Shown: piece by piece, positions 1 through 9,744 of the stretch
Layout: every line of letters begins with the position of its first letter
How positions within the stretch are numbered: position 1 is the stretch's first letter
The notes under the pieces: model-generated
What the model saw: only the letters and a program-made list of their open reading frames with translations
Databases searched by the model: none
Told to the model about the DNA's origin: nothing
Assembly: GCF_003691585.1 (NCBI RefSeq)
Contig: NZ_CP033169.1
Coordinates: 1,488,001-1,552,000, forward strand
From: Biomaibacter acetigenes
Lineage (GTDB): Bacteria; Bacillota; Thermosediminibacteria; Thermosediminibacterales; Tepidanaerobacteraceae
Direction of reading: 5' to 3'
DNA length: 64,000 bases
Translations under genes and position numbers: made by a program

Positions 1-1
1 C

Positions 2-1522
2 AGAGAATACTGGACCATCGATGCCAGCCTGTCGGATGAAAAGACAGGCTCCAGAATAAAGGCCCAGTTGCATTCCAAAAGTGACAAGAAATTCGAAATA
101 AATAATAAGCAAGAGGCTGACCTGATTTTATCTGAATTAAAAAATGAAACTTTTATAGTTTCAGAGGTAAAAAAAAGTGAAAGAAAAAGAAACCCTTCAC
201 CGCCCTTTACTACCAGCAGCATGCAGCAGGAGGCCGCCAGAAAACTGAAATTTACAGCCAAAAAGACCATGATGGTAGCCCAGCAGTTGTATGAAGGCCT
301 TGATATAAAAGGTGAAGGAACTGTTGGCCTTGTGACCTATATTAGGACCGATTCCACCAGGATATCCGACCAGGCTGTGAATGAGGCCAGGGATTATATA
401 AACAAAAATTTCGGCAAAGAATATATTTCAGAAAGACCGCCGGTTCAAAAAAATAAAAAAAATATCCAGGACGCCCATGAAGCCATAAGGCCAACATCGG
501 TTTTCAGGACACCGGAAAGCGTCAAGGACTCTCTCACGAGGGACCAGTACAGGTTGTATAAGCTAATCTGGGAGAGATTTGTAAGCAGTCAGATGGCTCC
601 GGCGGTATATGACACCGTTTCCGTGGATATAAAGGCAGGACAATATATTTTCAAGGCCACGGGTTCGGTCTTGAAATTTCAAGGTTTTATGGCTGTATAT
701 ATAGAAAGCACCGATGAAGAGGCAGAAAAGGAAGAAGGCAGCTTACCGCCTCTTGAGGCGGGCCAGTTGTTAAAACTTATAAAGCTTCTACCTGAACAGC
801 ATTTTACACAACCGCCTCCTAGATATACTGAAGCCATGCTGGTCAAGACTCTGGAAGAAAAAGGTATAGGAAGACCCAGCACCTATGCTCCTATCATTGA
901 TATAATACAAAAGCGCGGTTATGTGGAAAAGGAAAAAGGCAGGTTTAAACCCACAGAACTGGGTGAGATTGTGGTTCAGATCATGCAGGAGTTTTTTAAG
1001 GATATCGTAGATGTGGATTTTACAGCAGAAATGGAAGATCAACTGGATAGAATTGAATCAGGCGAAGAGAAATGGCAAAATGTCATTGAATCTTTTTATG
1101 TCCCTTTTGAAAAGGAGTTAAAAACCGCCGAACAAACTATAGAAAAAGTAAAAATTGAAGATGAGGAAACCGACGAAAAATGTGAATTATGCGGTAGAAA
1201 TATGGTGATAAAGCGGGGCAGATATGGAAAATTTTTAGCCTGTCCGGGATTTCCCGAATGTAAAAATACAAAACCTCTGATCGAAGAAGTCGGAGCCAAA
1301 TGCCCCCTCTGCGGTGGGAATGTGGTAGTCAGAAGGACAAAAAAAGGCAGGATTTTTTATGGATGTGCCAATTACCCCACATGTGAGTTCGTTTCGTGGG
1401 ATAAACCCAGCGGTAAACAATGCCCCAAATGTGGAAGCTACATGGTAATTAAAAATACCAAAAATGGAGAGATTGAGATATGTTCAAACAATGAGTGTAA
1501 GTACAGAGAGTCACATCAATGA
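2..1522 (+). CDS. topA: DNA topoisomerase I, C-terminal part (5' end outside window)
   Basis: Type IA topoisomerase that relaxes negatively supercoiled DNA through a 5'-phosphotyrosine link. About 506 codons are visible and the reading frame is open from base 2, so the N-terminal Toprim region lies upstream of the window. The catalytic tyrosine sits in the motif TYIRTDSTR, and [10 protein letters not shown] follows. The C-terminus carries three four-cysteine zinc ribbons, beginning near [16 protein letters not shown] and CPKCGSYM, as is usual in Firmicute TopA. Its stop overlaps an upstream in-frame ATG of trmFO, so the two are probably cotranscribed. Identification is secure from the motifs. 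Confidence 0.97.
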   Translation, partial: REYWTIDASLSDEKTGSRIKAQLHSKSDKKFEINNKQEADLILSELKNETFIVSEVKKSERKRNPSPPFTTSSMQQEAARKLKFTAKKTMMVAQQLYEGLDIKGEGTVGLVTYIRTDSTRISDQAVNEARDYINKNFGKEYISERPPVQKNKKNIQDAHEAIRPTSVFRTPESVKDSLTRDQYRLYKLIWERFVSSQMAPAVYDTVSVDIKAGQYIFKATGSVLKFQGFMAVYIESTDEEAEKEEGSLPPLEAGQLLKLIKLLPEQHFTQPPPRYTEAMLVKTLEEKGIGRPSTYAPIIDIIQKRGYVEKEKGRFKPTELGEIVVQIMQEFFKDIVDVDFTAEMEDQLDRIESGEEKWQNVIESFYVPFEKELKTAEQTIEKVKIEDEETDEKCELCGRNMVIKRGRYGKFLACPGFPECKNTKPLIEEVGAKCPLCGGNVVVRRTKKGRIFYGCANYPTCEFVSWDKPSGKQCPKCGSYMVIKNTKNGEIEICSNNECKYRESHQ

Positions 1523-1545
1523 TTTTATTGACCGAAGGTGGAGAA

Positions 1546-2856
1546 ATGCAAAGCGTCAAGGTAATCGGGGGCGGCCTTGCAGGATGTGAAGCCGCCTGGC
1601 AGATAGCTAAAAACGGAATCAAAGTAGATCTGTATGAAATGCGGCCATATAAAAATACTCCGGCTCATCATACGGATAAGCTGGCTGAACTTGTTTGCAG
1701 CAATTCCCTGAGATCTGATGAGATTACCAATGCTGCCGGCTTACTAAAACAAGAGATGCGTCTGCTGGATTCTTTGATAATTAAAGTAGCAGATGAAACT
1801 AAAATACCGGCAGGCGGTGCTCTAGCAGTTGATAGACAGCGGTTTTCATCCACTATTACCCGTATTATTGAAGTACATCCCAATATAGCCGTTCACCGGG
1901 AAGAGATAAAGAATATCCCCGAACCACCTGCGGTAATAGCTACAGGACCGCTGACTTCAGATGAGTTTTCCGAAGCGCTGGGCAATTTTTTGGGCAGCGA
2001 GCACCTCTATTTTTACGATGCGGCAAGTCCTATCATTACAGGGGACTCCATCAACTGGAAAAGGGCCTTTTGGGGATCAAGATACGGCAAAGGTGATGAA
2101 GATTATGTAAATTTACCCCTTACCCAGGAAGAGTATAATAATTTTTACCACGAGCTTATAAATGCAGAAGTTCATCCCCTAAAGGAGTTTGAAAAACCGG
2201 TTTTTTTTGAAGGATGTATGCCGGTGGAGGTAATGGCCGGAAGGGGGCCGAAAACCTTGCTGTTTGGTCCTTTAAAACCCGTTGGAATAATAGACCCGAG
2301 GACGGGTAAAGAGCCTTTTGCAGTTGTACAATTGAGAAGGGAAAATAAAGAAGCAACCATGTTTAATATAGTGGGATTTCAAACCAGTTTGAAATGGGGG
2401 GAGCAAAAAAGGGTTTTTAGCCTGATTCCGGGACTGGAAAATGCGGAATTTATCCGCTATGGTTTTATACACAGGAACACCTTTATTTCAAGCCCCAGGT
2501 TTTTAAAACCAACCCTTGAATATATAAATATGAAAAATTTATTTTTTGCCGGCCAGATTACCGGGGTAGAAGGTTATATTGAGTCGGCGGCTTCCGGAAT
2601 AGTTGCCGGGATAAATATATCCAGGTCTTTAAAAGGCCAGAGCCCATTGGTTTTCCCTGTAGAAACCATCATTGGGGCTCTCTGCCACTATATTACATCT
2701 TCGAATCACGATAATTTTCAGCCCATGAAATCCAATTTTGGCATATTACCACCTTTAAACAAAAAAGTTAGATCAAAAAAAGAAAGAAATAAATTTTTGG
2801 CGGAAAGGTCCCTTTCGGCGATTGATAAGATGTTAACTGAGGCTTGTATTAAATAA
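1546..2856 (+). CDS. trmFO: methylenetetrahydrofolate-tRNA-(uracil-5-)-methyltransferase TrmFO
   Basis: Folate- and FAD-dependent enzyme that makes ribothymidine (m5U54) in the T-loop of tRNA. The N-terminus has the dinucleotide-binding motif [13 protein letters not shown], and [10 protein letters not shown] holds a conserved cysteine. The C-terminal part has the family's [12 protein letters not shown] motif. I place the start at the ATG at 1546 (436 residues) because AAGGTGGAG lies just upstream. An in-frame ATG at 1519 that overlaps the topA stop would add nine residues. The topA-trmFO-xerC-hslVU-codY order is the classic Firmicute arrangement, formerly called gid. Confidence 0.96.
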   Translation: MQSVKVIGGGLAGCEAAWQIAKNGIKVDLYEMRPYKNTPAHHTDKLAELVCSNSLRSDEITNAAGLLKQEMRLLDSLIIKVADETKIPAGGALAVDRQRFSSTITRIIEVHPNIAVHREEIKNIPEPPAVIATGPLTSDEFSEALGNFLGSEHLYFYDAASPIITGDSINWKRAFWGSRYGKGDEDYVNLPLTQEEYNNFYHELINAEVHPLKEFEKPVFFEGCMPVEVMAGRGPKTLLFGPLKPVGIIDPRTGKEPFAVVQLRRENKEATMFNIVGFQTSLKWGEQKRVFSLIPGLENAEFIRYGFIHRNTFISSPRFLKPTLEYINMKNLFFAGQITGVEGYIESAASGIVAGINISRSLKGQSPLVFPVETIIGALCHYITSSNHDNFQPMKSNFGILPPLNKKVRSKKERNKFLAERSLSAIDKMLTEACIK

Positions 2857-2914
2857 TGAGAGCTTTTCTCAAAAAAAATTAACAATGAATTTAAAAATAA
2901 TTTAGAATTGAATC

Positions 2915-2943
2915 TTGCATAAAATAAAATGTTATGGTAGTAT
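2915..2943 (+). promoter_or_regulatory. candidate sigma-A promoter for the xerC-hslVU-codY operon
   Basis: TTGCAT at 2915-2920 and TAGTAT at 2938-2943 are separated by 17 bases, in an A/T-rich gap between trmFO and xerC. The expected +1 lies about 20 bases before the TTG start of xerC. Spacing is ideal, but the -10 is imperfect, so this is a plausible rather than certain promoter. Confidence 0.45.
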
Positions 2944-2971
2944 ATTAAATGTTATCGAGAGGTTGATAAAA

Positions 2972-3865
2972 TTGGATGAGGCTTTGATTGACAGTTTTTT
3001 AAGCTACTTGAAAGGCGTAAAAAACGAATCTGCCAATACCATTAAATCCTATGCTGAAGACTTAAATCAGTTTCTCGAATATTTAAAACAAAATAAAATA
3101 TCTGAACCAGCCTTTAAAAACGTAAATTATTCTATACTGAGGGGATTTTTAACACATTTGAATGAAAGACAGCTGTCGAAAAGAACCATTGCAAGAAAAG
3201 TTTCTGCTATGAGGACTTTTTTTAAGTATCTTGTAATGGAAGGAATAATCGACGAAAATGCAGCATTGTCATTAAAAGGCATTAAACTGCCAAAAAAGCT
3301 ACCCGTTTTTTTATACCCGGCCGAGATTGAAACCCTCCTTTCAGCCCCCGCTGATGATATTTTGGGAATCAGAGATAAGGCCATTATGGAACTTTTATAT
3401 GCTACTGGCATGAGGGTTGGGGAACTGGTATCTCTGAAACTAAAAGACCTGAACATGGGCACAAATTTTATAATAGTTTTGGGGAAAGGTTCTCGGGAGA
3501 GGGTTGTATTTTTTGGCACAAAAGCTGCCCGGAGTATGGAAGAATACCTAAAAAAAAGCAGGCCCTTTCTGGTAAAAGACACAGCTTGTGATTTTGTATT
3601 CCTGAACAAAAATGGAACCGGCATTACCGATAGAAGTATCAGGAGAATTATAGAAAAGTATGTAAAGATTGCGTCACTGAATCAAAAAATAAGCCCCCAT
3701 GCCTTGAGGCATAGTTTTGCCACACATATGCTAAACAACGGAGCCGATCTAAAAACAGTCCAGGAACTGCTGGGGCATGCCAGCCTTTCCACAACTCAGA
3801 TCTATACTCATGTAACAAAGGAAAGGCTGAAGGAAGTTTATACTAAAGCATTTCCCCACAAATGA
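2972..3865 (+). CDS. xerC: tyrosine recombinase XerC (CodV-like)
   Basis: Site-specific tyrosine recombinase that resolves chromosome dimers at dif. The SAM-like core-binding domain fills the first ~90 residues ([20 protein letters not shown]). The catalytic domain shows the expected residues: Arg in ATGMRVGEL, His-x-x-Arg in [12 protein letters not shown], His in [16 protein letters not shown], and the nucleophilic Tyr in that last motif. I choose the TTG at 2972 (297 residues), preceded by GAGAGG nine bases upstream. An earlier in-frame TTG at 2915 coincides with the candidate promoter and adds residues with no family counterpart. It sits directly before hslV, as codV does in Bacillus. Confidence 0.93.
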   Translation: MDEALIDSFLSYLKGVKNESANTIKSYAEDLNQFLEYLKQNKISEPAFKNVNYSILRGFLTHLNERQLSKRTIARKVSAMRTFFKYLVMEGIIDENAALSLKGIKLPKKLPVFLYPAEIETLLSAPADDILGIRDKAIMELLYATGMRVGELVSLKLKDLNMGTNFIIVLGKGSRERVVFFGTKAARSMEEYLKKSRPFLVKDTACDFVFLNKNGTGITDRSIRRIIEKYVKIASLNQKISPHALRHSFATHMLNNGADLKTVQELLGHASLSTTQIYTHVTKERLKEVYTKAFPHK

Positions 3866-3879
3866 AGGGAGGAACGATC

Positions 3880-4409
3880 ATGTTTAATGCTACAACCATC
3901 GTTGCCGTTGTGAATAATAATGGAGCGGCCATTGCCGGCGACGGCCAGGTGACTTTCGGCGAGCATACCATAATGAAGCACCACGCCAGGAAAATAAGAA
4001 AATCTATAATGGCAAGGTGCTTGCAGGTTTTGCTGGCTCCGTGGCCGATGCCATAACCTTATTTGAGAAATTTGAAGGTAAACTGGAAGAGTCCCATGGT
4101 AATCTGGTTAAAGCTGCTGTAGACCTGGCAAAAGAATGGCGTACTGACAAGATGCTGAGGAAACTGGAAGCATTGCTGATTGTTGCCGATAAAGAACACA
4201 TACTGGTTATTTCGGGAAATGGAGAAGTAATTGAACCCGATGACAACATAGCGGCTATTGGGTCCGGGGGCCCATATGCACTGGCCGCAGCCCGCGCTTT
4301 AAGCCGGTTTTCCGAACTGCCGGCGGAAAAAATCGTTGAGGAATCCTTGAAGATAGCTTCGGAAATATGCATATACACCAATAATTACATTTCCGTGGAA
4401 ACCCTTTAA
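3880..4409 (+). CDS. hslV: ATP-dependent protease subunit HslV (ClpQ), frameshifted in this sequence
   Basis: Peptidase subunit of the HslUV two-component protease. The first frame gives [11 protein letters not shown] and [20 protein letters not shown], with the N-terminal Thr expected to be exposed by processing. After the arginine/lysine stretch at about 4001 the coding frame moves by one base. It resumes as [20 protein letters not shown] and continues to the TAA at 4409. Adding one base near 4003 restores a standard protein of about 176 residues, so a single missing base is the simplest explanation. Start is the ATG at 3880 with GGGAGG upstream. It is followed 13 bases later by hslU. Confidence 0.9.
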
Positions 4410-4422
4410 AGAGGTGAATTCA

Positions 4423-5826
4423 ATGGAAGATTTGACTCCCAGAAAAATAGTAGAAGAACTGGATAAATATATAGTAGGGCAGGATGAGGCCAAGAAATCC
4501 GTGGCCATAGCTCTCAGAAACCGGCAGAGAAGACAAAAACTTTCCGAGGAAATGCAGGAAGAGGTAATGCCCAAAAACATCCTGATGATAGGCCCCACCG
4601 GTGTAGGAAAGACAGAAATAGCCAGAAGGCTTGCCCGTCTGGTAAACGCTCCTTTTGTGAAAGTAGAAGCCACAAAATTTACTGAAGTGGGTTATGTGGG
4701 GCGGGACGTGGATTCCATGGTACGGGACCTGCTGGAAACATCCATACGGATGGTTAAACAGGAAAAAATGGAAAAAGTCAAAGACAGGGCAAAGGTTATG
4801 GCAGAACAAAAGATAGCTGAAATACTGTGTCCGGATCCTGTAAAGCCGGGTGCCAAGAATCCTTTTGAAGCTATTTTCACGGGCTTTTCCAAAAATGATT
4901 ACCGTGAAAATGAAAGCGATTTTGAAGAAAGAGCCAGGAATATAGAAGAAAGAAGAAAACAAATATTGAGGGAACTAAAAGAAGGAAAGCTGGACAAAGA
5001 AATTATTGAAATAGAGACGGAAGATAATGCGCCTCCTATGCTGGAGGTGTTCTCGGGTTCTGGTATGGAAGAAATGGGAATAAACCTCCAGGATATGTTT
5101 GGAGGACTATTTCCCAAGCGCCGGAGAAAGAGAAAGGTAACAATTGAAAATGCCCGCAAGATACTAATCCAGGAAGAAGCCCAGAAATTGATTGACATGG
5201 ATGAAGTTATTAACGAATCCATAAAAAAGGCCGAGGAAACCGGTATTATCTTCATAGATGAAATAGACAAGATAGCCGGCAAAGAATCGTACGGTCCCGA
5301 CGTATCCAGGGAAGGGGTTCAAAGGGACATCCTTCCTATTGTGGAGGGTTCAACTGTCGTTACTAAATATGGACCCGTTAAAACCGACCATATTCTTTTT
5401 ATCGCTGCGGGAGCTTTTCATGTTTCCAAGCCTTCGGATTTAATTCCCGAGCTTCAGGGAAGGTTCCCCATACGGGTGGAATTAAAAAGCCTGTCAGAAG
5501 AGGATTTAAAGAAGATTTTAATAGAACCCAAAAATTCACTAATTAAACAATATACCGCATTAATCGAAACAGAAGGTATAAAAATCCATTTTTCAGAAGA
5601 TGCTATTGATGAAATAGTAAAAGTGGCAACTTATGTCAACCAGCAGTCGGAGAATATCGGCGCCAGAAGGCTTCATACCATTATGGAAAAATTGCTGGAA
5701 GACATATCTTTCAATGCCCCCGAACTCAAATTTAAAAAAAGTGACATAACCATTGACCGGCAGTTCGTCAATAACAAATTAAAGGATATTGTTAAGGATA
5801 AAGATCTTAGTAAGTATATATTATAA
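4423..5826 (+). CDS. hslU: ATP-dependent protease ATPase subunit HslU (ClpY)
   Basis: AAA+ unfoldase that feeds substrates to HslV. Walker A is [15 protein letters not shown] and Walker B is [12 protein letters not shown]. Between them lies the family's inserted I domain, about residues 105-230, which is charged and poorly conserved. Sensor and arginine motifs follow in [12 protein letters not shown] and the C-terminus [16 protein letters not shown]. The length of 467 residues fits HslU. Start is the ATG at 4423, six bases after AGAGGTG. A GTG at 4414 is in frame but overlaps that site. Partner and neighbour of hslV. Confidence 0.97.
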   Translation: MEDLTPRKIVEELDKYIVGQDEAKKSVAIALRNRQRRQKLSEEMQEEVMPKNILMIGPTGVGKTEIARRLARLVNAPFVKVEATKFTEVGYVGRDVDSMVRDLLETSIRMVKQEKMEKVKDRAKVMAEQKIAEILCPDPVKPGAKNPFEAIFTGFSKNDYRENESDFEERARNIEERRKQILRELKEGKLDKEIIEIETEDNAPPMLEVFSGSGMEEMGINLQDMFGGLFPKRRRKRKVTIENARKILIQEEAQKLIDMDEVINESIKKAEETGIIFIDEIDKIAGKESYGPDVSREGVQRDILPIVEGSTVVTKYGPVKTDHILFIAAGAFHVSKPSDLIPELQGRFPIRVELKSLSEEDLKKILIEPKNSLIKQYTALIETEGIKIHFSEDAIDEIVKVATYVNQQSENIGARRLHTIMEKLLEDISFNAPELKFKKSDITIDRQFVNNKLKDIVKDKDLSKYIL

Positions 5827-5850
5827 TAAATAAATTAAGGAGGAACCATA

Positions 5851-6636
5851 ATGAGTGAAAGTCTATTAGAAAAAACAAGAAGGATCAACAAATTATTGCA
5901 GAGATCTGCAGGATATCCTGTGGATTTTAACGAGGTATGCAAAACACTGGGTGAAGTCCTTACTGCAAATGCCTATGTTGCAAGCAGAAAAGGCAAGGTG
6001 CTGGGTTACTATTTGATGGAAAATTACGATTGCGATGCTGTTCAGGATGAAGTTCTGGAAGAAAAGATGTTCCCGAAACATTATAATGACAAGCTGTTGG
6101 AGATTCACGAAACCAAATCAAATGTATCCCAGGATACTCTGGAGTGCGTGTTCGATAATGTAACAAAATGTCCCCATCCTGATAAACTTACAACCATAGT
6201 TCCGATAAATGGCGGCGGCGAAAGGCTCGGAACCTTGGTACTGGCCAGGTTTGGCGATAAATTTACGGATGAAGACCTGGTTCTGGCCGAATACAGCGCC
6301 ACCGTGGTGGGGATGGAAATCCTCAGGTCAAAGAGCGAGGAGATAGAAGAGGAAGCCCGTAAGAAAGCCGTGGTACAGTTGGCCATAGGAACTCTGTCTT
6401 TCTCGGAACTGGAAGCGGTGGAACATATTTTTGAAGAACTGGATGGCAATGAAGGCCTGCTGGTGGCCAGCAAGATTGCCGATAGGGTGGGCATAACCAG
6501 ATCGGTTATTGTCAATGCTTTGAGGAAATTTGAAAGCGCCGGCGTAATTGAATCCAGGTCTTTAGGTATGAAGGGAACTTACATCAAAATATTAAATGAT
6601 AAACTTCTTGAAGAATTGAAAAAAGTTAGAGCTTAA
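5851..6636 (+). CDS. codY: GTP- and branched-chain amino acid-sensing global repressor CodY
   Basis: Global regulator of low-GC Gram-positives that senses GTP and branched-chain amino acids. The N-terminal GAF domain covers roughly residues 1-155 ([29 protein letters not shown]). The C-terminal winged helix-turn-helix has the signature [20 protein letters not shown] followed by [19 protein letters not shown]. Length is 261 residues, typical for the family. The ATG has AAGGAGG seven bases upstream. It ends the protease operon, is followed by an intrinsic terminator, and precedes the flagellar operon as in Bacillus. Confidence 0.97.
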   Translation: MSESLLEKTRRINKLLQRSAGYPVDFNEVCKTLGEVLTANAYVASRKGKVLGYYLMENYDCDAVQDEVLEEKMFPKHYNDKLLEIHETKSNVSQDTLECVFDNVTKCPHPDKLTTIVPINGGGERLGTLVLARFGDKFTDEDLVLAEYSATVVGMEILRSKSEEIEEEARKKAVVQLAIGTLSFSELEAVEHIFEELDGNEGLLVASKIADRVGITRSVIVNALRKFESAGVIESRSLGMKGTYIKILNDKLLEELKKVRA

Positions 6637-6645
6637 TACCCGGGG

Positions 6646-6678
6646 AAAAATGCGTGATAAAATTCACGCATTTTTTTT
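6646..6678 (+). terminator. intrinsic terminator after codY
   Basis: TGCGTGA (6651-6657) pairs perfectly with TCACGCA (6664-6670) around a six-base loop. An A-run before and an eight-T run after extend the stem and supply the U-tract. It separates the codY operon from the flagellar operon. Confidence 0.9.
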
Positions 6679-6691
6679 GAATAAAGAAGGA

Positions 6692-6720
6692 TTTTAGCGT
6701 TTTTTGTCTAATAATATATC
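6692..6720 (+). promoter_or_regulatory. weak candidate promoter for the flagellar operon
   Basis: TTTTAG (6692-6697) and TATATC (6715-6720) are spaced by 17 bases and lie just upstream of the riboswitch aptamer, where a promoter must be. The match to the sigma-A consensus is modest. No SigD-type pair (TAAA / CCGATAT) is visible here. Confidence 0.35.
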
Positions 6721-6739
6721 TTGTAAAAAATAACAAAAA

Positions 6740-6866
6740 ATCCCTAAAAAGGCAAACTTCACCGAAAGGGGAGGACGCAAAGCCATAGGGCTAAGGTGCA
6801 CTACGTACTACGCCAGCTAGGCTGCTGAAAGGATAGAATAACTATCTTTTCAAGATAGTTTTTTTT
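6740..6866 (+). ncRNA. cyclic-di-GMP-I (GEMM) riboswitch with terminator platform, upstream of flgB
   Basis: The aptamer core shows the family's landmarks in order: GGCAAAC at 6751, a GAAA tetraloop at 6764 capping a stem, GGACGCAAAGCC at 6773-6784, GGGCTAA, and AGCTAGGCTGCTGA near 6815-6828. An intrinsic terminator follows: AACTATCTT (6840-6848) pairs with AAGATAGTT (6852-6860) and runs into a T-tract to 6866. AAAGGATAG (6828-6836) can instead pair with CTATCTTTT (6842-6850), giving a mutually exclusive antiterminator of nine pairs. Pairing of ATCC (6740-6743) with GGAT (6831-6834) in the bound aptamer would favour termination, so I infer an OFF switch. Clostridioides difficile has a comparable switch before flgB. 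Confidence 0.88.
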
Positions 6867-6922
6867 ATACAGTGTAAAATTAATGTAAAATGCATGATCT
6901 AAAAAAAGGAGAATTAATTTTT

Positions 6923-6979
6923 TTGGCGAATTTAGTTAAATTAGACGAAACCAGCAAAAAAAGGTCGAAAAAGGGGTGA
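6923..6979 (+). CDS. possible 18-residue leader ORF before flgB (uncertain)
   Basis: A TTG at 6923 is preceded by AAAGGAG ten bases upstream and opens a frame of 18 codons with a lysine/arginine-rich end (ETSKKRSKKG). It stops at 6979, ten bases before the flgB start. The last bases of the ORF double as the flgB ribosome binding site, so translation could be coupled. It has no recognisable domain and may be chance. Confidence 0.2.
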   Translation: MANLVKLDETSKKRSKKG

Positions 6980-6988
6980 TGAAAATTG

Positions 6989-7393
6989 ATGGGCCTTTTT
7001 GACAGTATTTCATTAATGGAAAAACTTTTAGATGCAAAATGGCTTAGAAACAGGATTCTTTCAAATAACATCGCCAATGCGGATACACCTGGCTACAAGA
7101 GGTCCGATGTATCTTTTGAAGAAGTGCTTAAAAAGAATATGGAGCAGGAAAATGTGCTGCCATTAACTACCACTCACAAAAACCATATAAGCAACATAAA
7201 AATGGTGAGTGATATCCAACCAAGGATTTTCGTACAAAATGACACTACCCTGAGAAACGACCGGAACAACGTGGATATAGATAAGGAAATGGTTGAACTT
7301 ACTAAAAATACTCTTTCCTACAACATGACAGCAGACCAGCTTCAGAGGGTTTTTCAGCTGCTCAATATGGCTATAAGTGAAGGGAGGAGATAA
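6989..7393 (+). CDS. flgB: flagellar basal-body proximal rod protein FlgB
   Basis: Proximal rod subunit of the flagellar basal body, exported through the flagellar type III system. The N-terminal rod motif WLRNRILSNNIANADTPGYKRSDV is clear and the C-terminus has the amphipathic DIDKEMVELTKNTLSYNMTADQ helix. Length is 134 residues. The ATG at 6989 is nine bases after AAGGGGTGA. An adjacent in-frame TTG at 6986 is less likely. First structural gene after the c-di-GMP riboswitch. Confidence 0.95.
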   Translation: MGLFDSISLMEKLLDAKWLRNRILSNNIANADTPGYKRSDVSFEEVLKKNMEQENVLPLTTTHKNHISNIKMVSDIQPRIFVQNDTTLRNDRNNVDIDKEMVELTKNTLSYNMTADQLQRVFQLLNMAISEGRR

Positions 7394-7395
7394 AA

Positions 7396-7839
7396 GTGGG
7401 TTTTTTTGACTCTATGGATATAAGCGCTTCAGGCCTTACCGCCCAGAGGTTAAGGATGGATGTCATATCGAACAATATAGCCAATGTCAACACCACCAGA
7501 ACCGAAGAGGGGGGACCATACAGGAGGGAAAGGGTTGTTTTCCAGGAAAGGAAAAAAGACTTTTCTTTCGAGAAGATACTTTCAAATTTCTTTAAAAACC
7601 AGTCGGGGCAGGGTGTAAGGGTTGTGGCTGTGGAAAAGGACCCCGCACCGTTCAAACTGGTATATGATCCTTCTCATCCCGATGCCGATGCTTTAGGGTA
7701 TGTAAGAATGCCCAATGTCAATGTGGTGACGGAAATGGTGGATATGATTTCTGCCACCAGGAGCTATGAAGCCAATGTCACTGCCATAAATTCCGCTAAA
7801 AGCATGATAACAAAAGCCCTGGAGATAGGGAGGATATGA
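7396..7839 (+). CDS. flgC: flagellar basal-body rod protein FlgC
   Basis: Proximal rod protein of the basal body. It begins MGFFDSMDISASGLTAQ, has the shared rod/hook motif MDVISNNIANVNTTRT, and ends with the conserved NVVTEMVDMISATRSYEANV helix. Length is 147 residues. The GTG start at 7396 follows GGGAGGAGA and lies three bases after the flgB stop, consistent with translational coupling. Confidence 0.96.
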   Translation: MGFFDSMDISASGLTAQRLRMDVISNNIANVNTTRTEEGGPYRRERVVFQERKKDFSFEKILSNFFKNQSGQGVRVVAVEKDPAPFKLVYDPSHPDADALGYVRMPNVNVVTEMVDMISATRSYEANVTAINSAKSMITKALEIGRI

Positions 7840-7869
7840 TTTCTATAATGCCGGAAGGGAGATGAACTT

Positions 7870-8154
7870 TTGAACATTTCCAGTATCAATGAAGTAATGC
7901 CCAAAGTTTACGAGGGGATTAAAGAACAGGGACAAAAATCGTTTCAGGATATATTAAAAGCAGCCTTCGACTCGGCTAATAAAATGCAAAATGATTATGA
8001 TGAAATATTAAAGAGACAGTTGGTAGATGAAAGCATCAATATTCATGATGTGGTAATAGCCGGAGAAAAGGCGAAGCTTTCACTGGAGCTCACTTTGCAG
8101 ATAAGAAACAAAGCCATCGAAGCCTACCAGGAAATTATGAGGATGCAAGTATAA
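7870..8154 (+). CDS. fliE: flagellar hook-basal body complex protein FliE
   Basis: Junction protein linking the MS ring to the rod. The 94-residue protein has the family's C-terminal helix DVVIAGEKAKLSLELTLQIRNKAIEAYQEIMRMQV. The TTG start is preceded by AAGGGAGATGA. Position between flgC and fliF is the standard order. Confidence 0.94.
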   Translation: MNISSINEVMPKVYEGIKEQGQKSFQDILKAAFDSANKMQNDYDEILKRQLVDESINIHDVVIAGEKAKLSLELTLQIRNKAIEAYQEIMRMQV

Positions 8155-8173
8155 TAGATGAAGGTGGAGTTAG

Positions 8174-9733
8174 ATGGATTTTTTTAAAAAGCTCTGGCAG
8201 CAGGTGAGCGACTTCTGGCTAAGTAGAAATAGGGCACAAAAAATTAAAATTTCTTTAAGTGCTTTTTTCATGATAGGTGCCATTAGTTTCTTGATTTTTC
8301 TTCTCAACCGTCCAACTTACGCTCCGCTTTATGTAAATCTTGACGCTAGAGATGCAGGAGACATCGTAAAAAAGCTTGATGATGCCAAAATAGCATACAA
8401 GCTGGAAGATGGCGGAAGGTCAATTCTGGTGGACCCCAAACAGGTGTATAAAACCAGAATCATGCTAGCCCAGGAAGGACTCCCAAAAGGTGGGGTCATG
8501 GATTTTAGTGATGTCTTTAATAAAACCAAGCTGGGTACCACAGACTGGGAAAGACAATTACAATACAACCAGGCCCTTCAGGGTGAACTTACACGGACCA
8601 TTGAAGAAATGGCAGAGGTTGACTCTGCTAGAATACATATAGTACAACCGGAAAAAAGCCTTTTTATCGAAACAGGATCGAAATCCGAACCTTCTGCTGC
8701 GGTTTTTTTGAAGTTAAAACCGGGGGCTCAGATTACGGAGGAAGAGGTCAAAGGAATTATCAATTTAATATCACATTCAGTTGAAGGAATGAAACCTGAA
8801 AATGTAACAGTGATTGATGATTACGGTAGGATCCTGTCTAATATTCCCCTTTCTCAGGATGATAACGCCAAGGAAGTTGTTAATTCACAACTGACAATTC
8901 AGAACAATTTTCAAAAACAACTGCAGGCCAGCGTTCAATCACTGTTGGAGCAAGTCTTCGGTCCCGGGAATGTAGTGGTCAGGGTAAGTGCGAAGTTAAA
9001 TTTTGACAAAAAAATTGTTGAAAACAAGTTGTTTTCACCTGTCAATAAGGACACCGGCGAAGGAATACTCCGAAGCGTCCAGGACCTGCGGGAGCATTTC
9101 GCAGGAACAGGCAATGTCCCGGGGGGAGTTCCGGGAGTTGATACTAATGTTCCCGGTTATCAGCAGGTAAACGCAGGTAATTCTGAATATCAAAAATCAG
9201 ATGTAACCAGAAATTACGAGATAAATGAATCTCACGAGAATTTAACGGTAGCTCCGGGGGCTGTTGATAAACTGACGGTTTCGGTGGTGGTTAACAGGAC
9301 TCTAAATGACAATGATAAAGATGCCATTTCCCGCCTGGTAGGCAATGCTATTGGGTATGACCCGCAGCGGGATCAAATTTCCGTCGAGGGTATGACATTC
9401 AACAATGACCTGGTCACAGCAATAACAAATGAAATGAATAATCTTAAACAGCAAAGGGCCAATCAAAGGAATCTTATTTTTATTGGTGCTGGTCTACTAA
9501 CTGCTATATTATTCGGTACTTATAGTTTTATAACTGTCCGTAGGAGAAGGAAAAGAGAAGAAGAAAGAATCGCCCGCGAATTGGCCGAAGCACAGGAGGC
9601 TGCGGCTCAACAGGCGGCTTCTCAAACAACCGAAACCACAAGAAACGATGTTTATGCAAGCATAGAAAAACTTGCCCGCCGTAAGCCTGAAGATGTGGCC
9701 AGATTATTAAAGACATGGTTGAATGAGGATTAG
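8174..9733 (+). CDS. fliF: flagellar MS-ring protein FliF
   Basis: Builds the membrane-embedded MS ring on which the C ring and export apparatus assemble. Residues ~25-45 form the first membrane segment (ISLSAFFMIGAISFLIFLL). The periplasmic ring-building domain contains VYKTRIMLAQEGLPKGG and RIHIVQPEKSLF, and the second membrane segment is near residues 438-455 (NLIFIGAGLLTAILFGTYSF). The C-terminal cytoplasmic tail ends RKPEDVARLLKTWLNED, the FliG-binding site. Length is 519 residues. It starts at the ATG after GAAGGTGGAG. Confidence 0.96.
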   Translation: MDFFKKLWQQVSDFWLSRNRAQKIKISLSAFFMIGAISFLIFLLNRPTYAPLYVNLDARDAGDIVKKLDDAKIAYKLEDGGRSILVDPKQVYKTRIMLAQEGLPKGGVMDFSDVFNKTKLGTTDWERQLQYNQALQGELTRTIEEMAEVDSARIHIVQPEKSLFIETGSKSEPSAAVFLKLKPGAQITEEEVKGIINLISHSVEGMKPENVTVIDDYGRILSNIPLSQDDNAKEVVNSQLTIQNNFQKQLQASVQSLLEQVFGPGNVVVRVSAKLNFDKKIVENKLFSPVNKDTGEGILRSVQDLREHFAGTGNVPGGVPGVDTNVPGYQQVNAGNSEYQKSDVTRNYEINESHENLTVAPGAVDKLTVSVVVNRTLNDNDKDAISRLVGNAIGYDPQRDQISVEGMTFNNDLVTAITNEMNNLKQQRANQRNLIFIGAGLLTAILFGTYSFITVRRRRKREEERIARELAEAQEAAAQQAASQTTETTRNDVYASIEKLARRKPEDVARLLKTWLNED

Positions 9734-9744
9734 AGGTGGAAAAA

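Noticed and set aside
679-1420. Minus-strand open frames opposite topA, and many similar ones elsewhere
   Set aside because: They lie antisense to well-supported genes, have no domain-like sequence or good ribosome binding sites, and are shadows of coding bias.
2857-2880. GAGA/TCTC mini-hairpin after trmFO as a terminator
   Set aside because: Only four pairs and followed by A residues on the + strand, not T.
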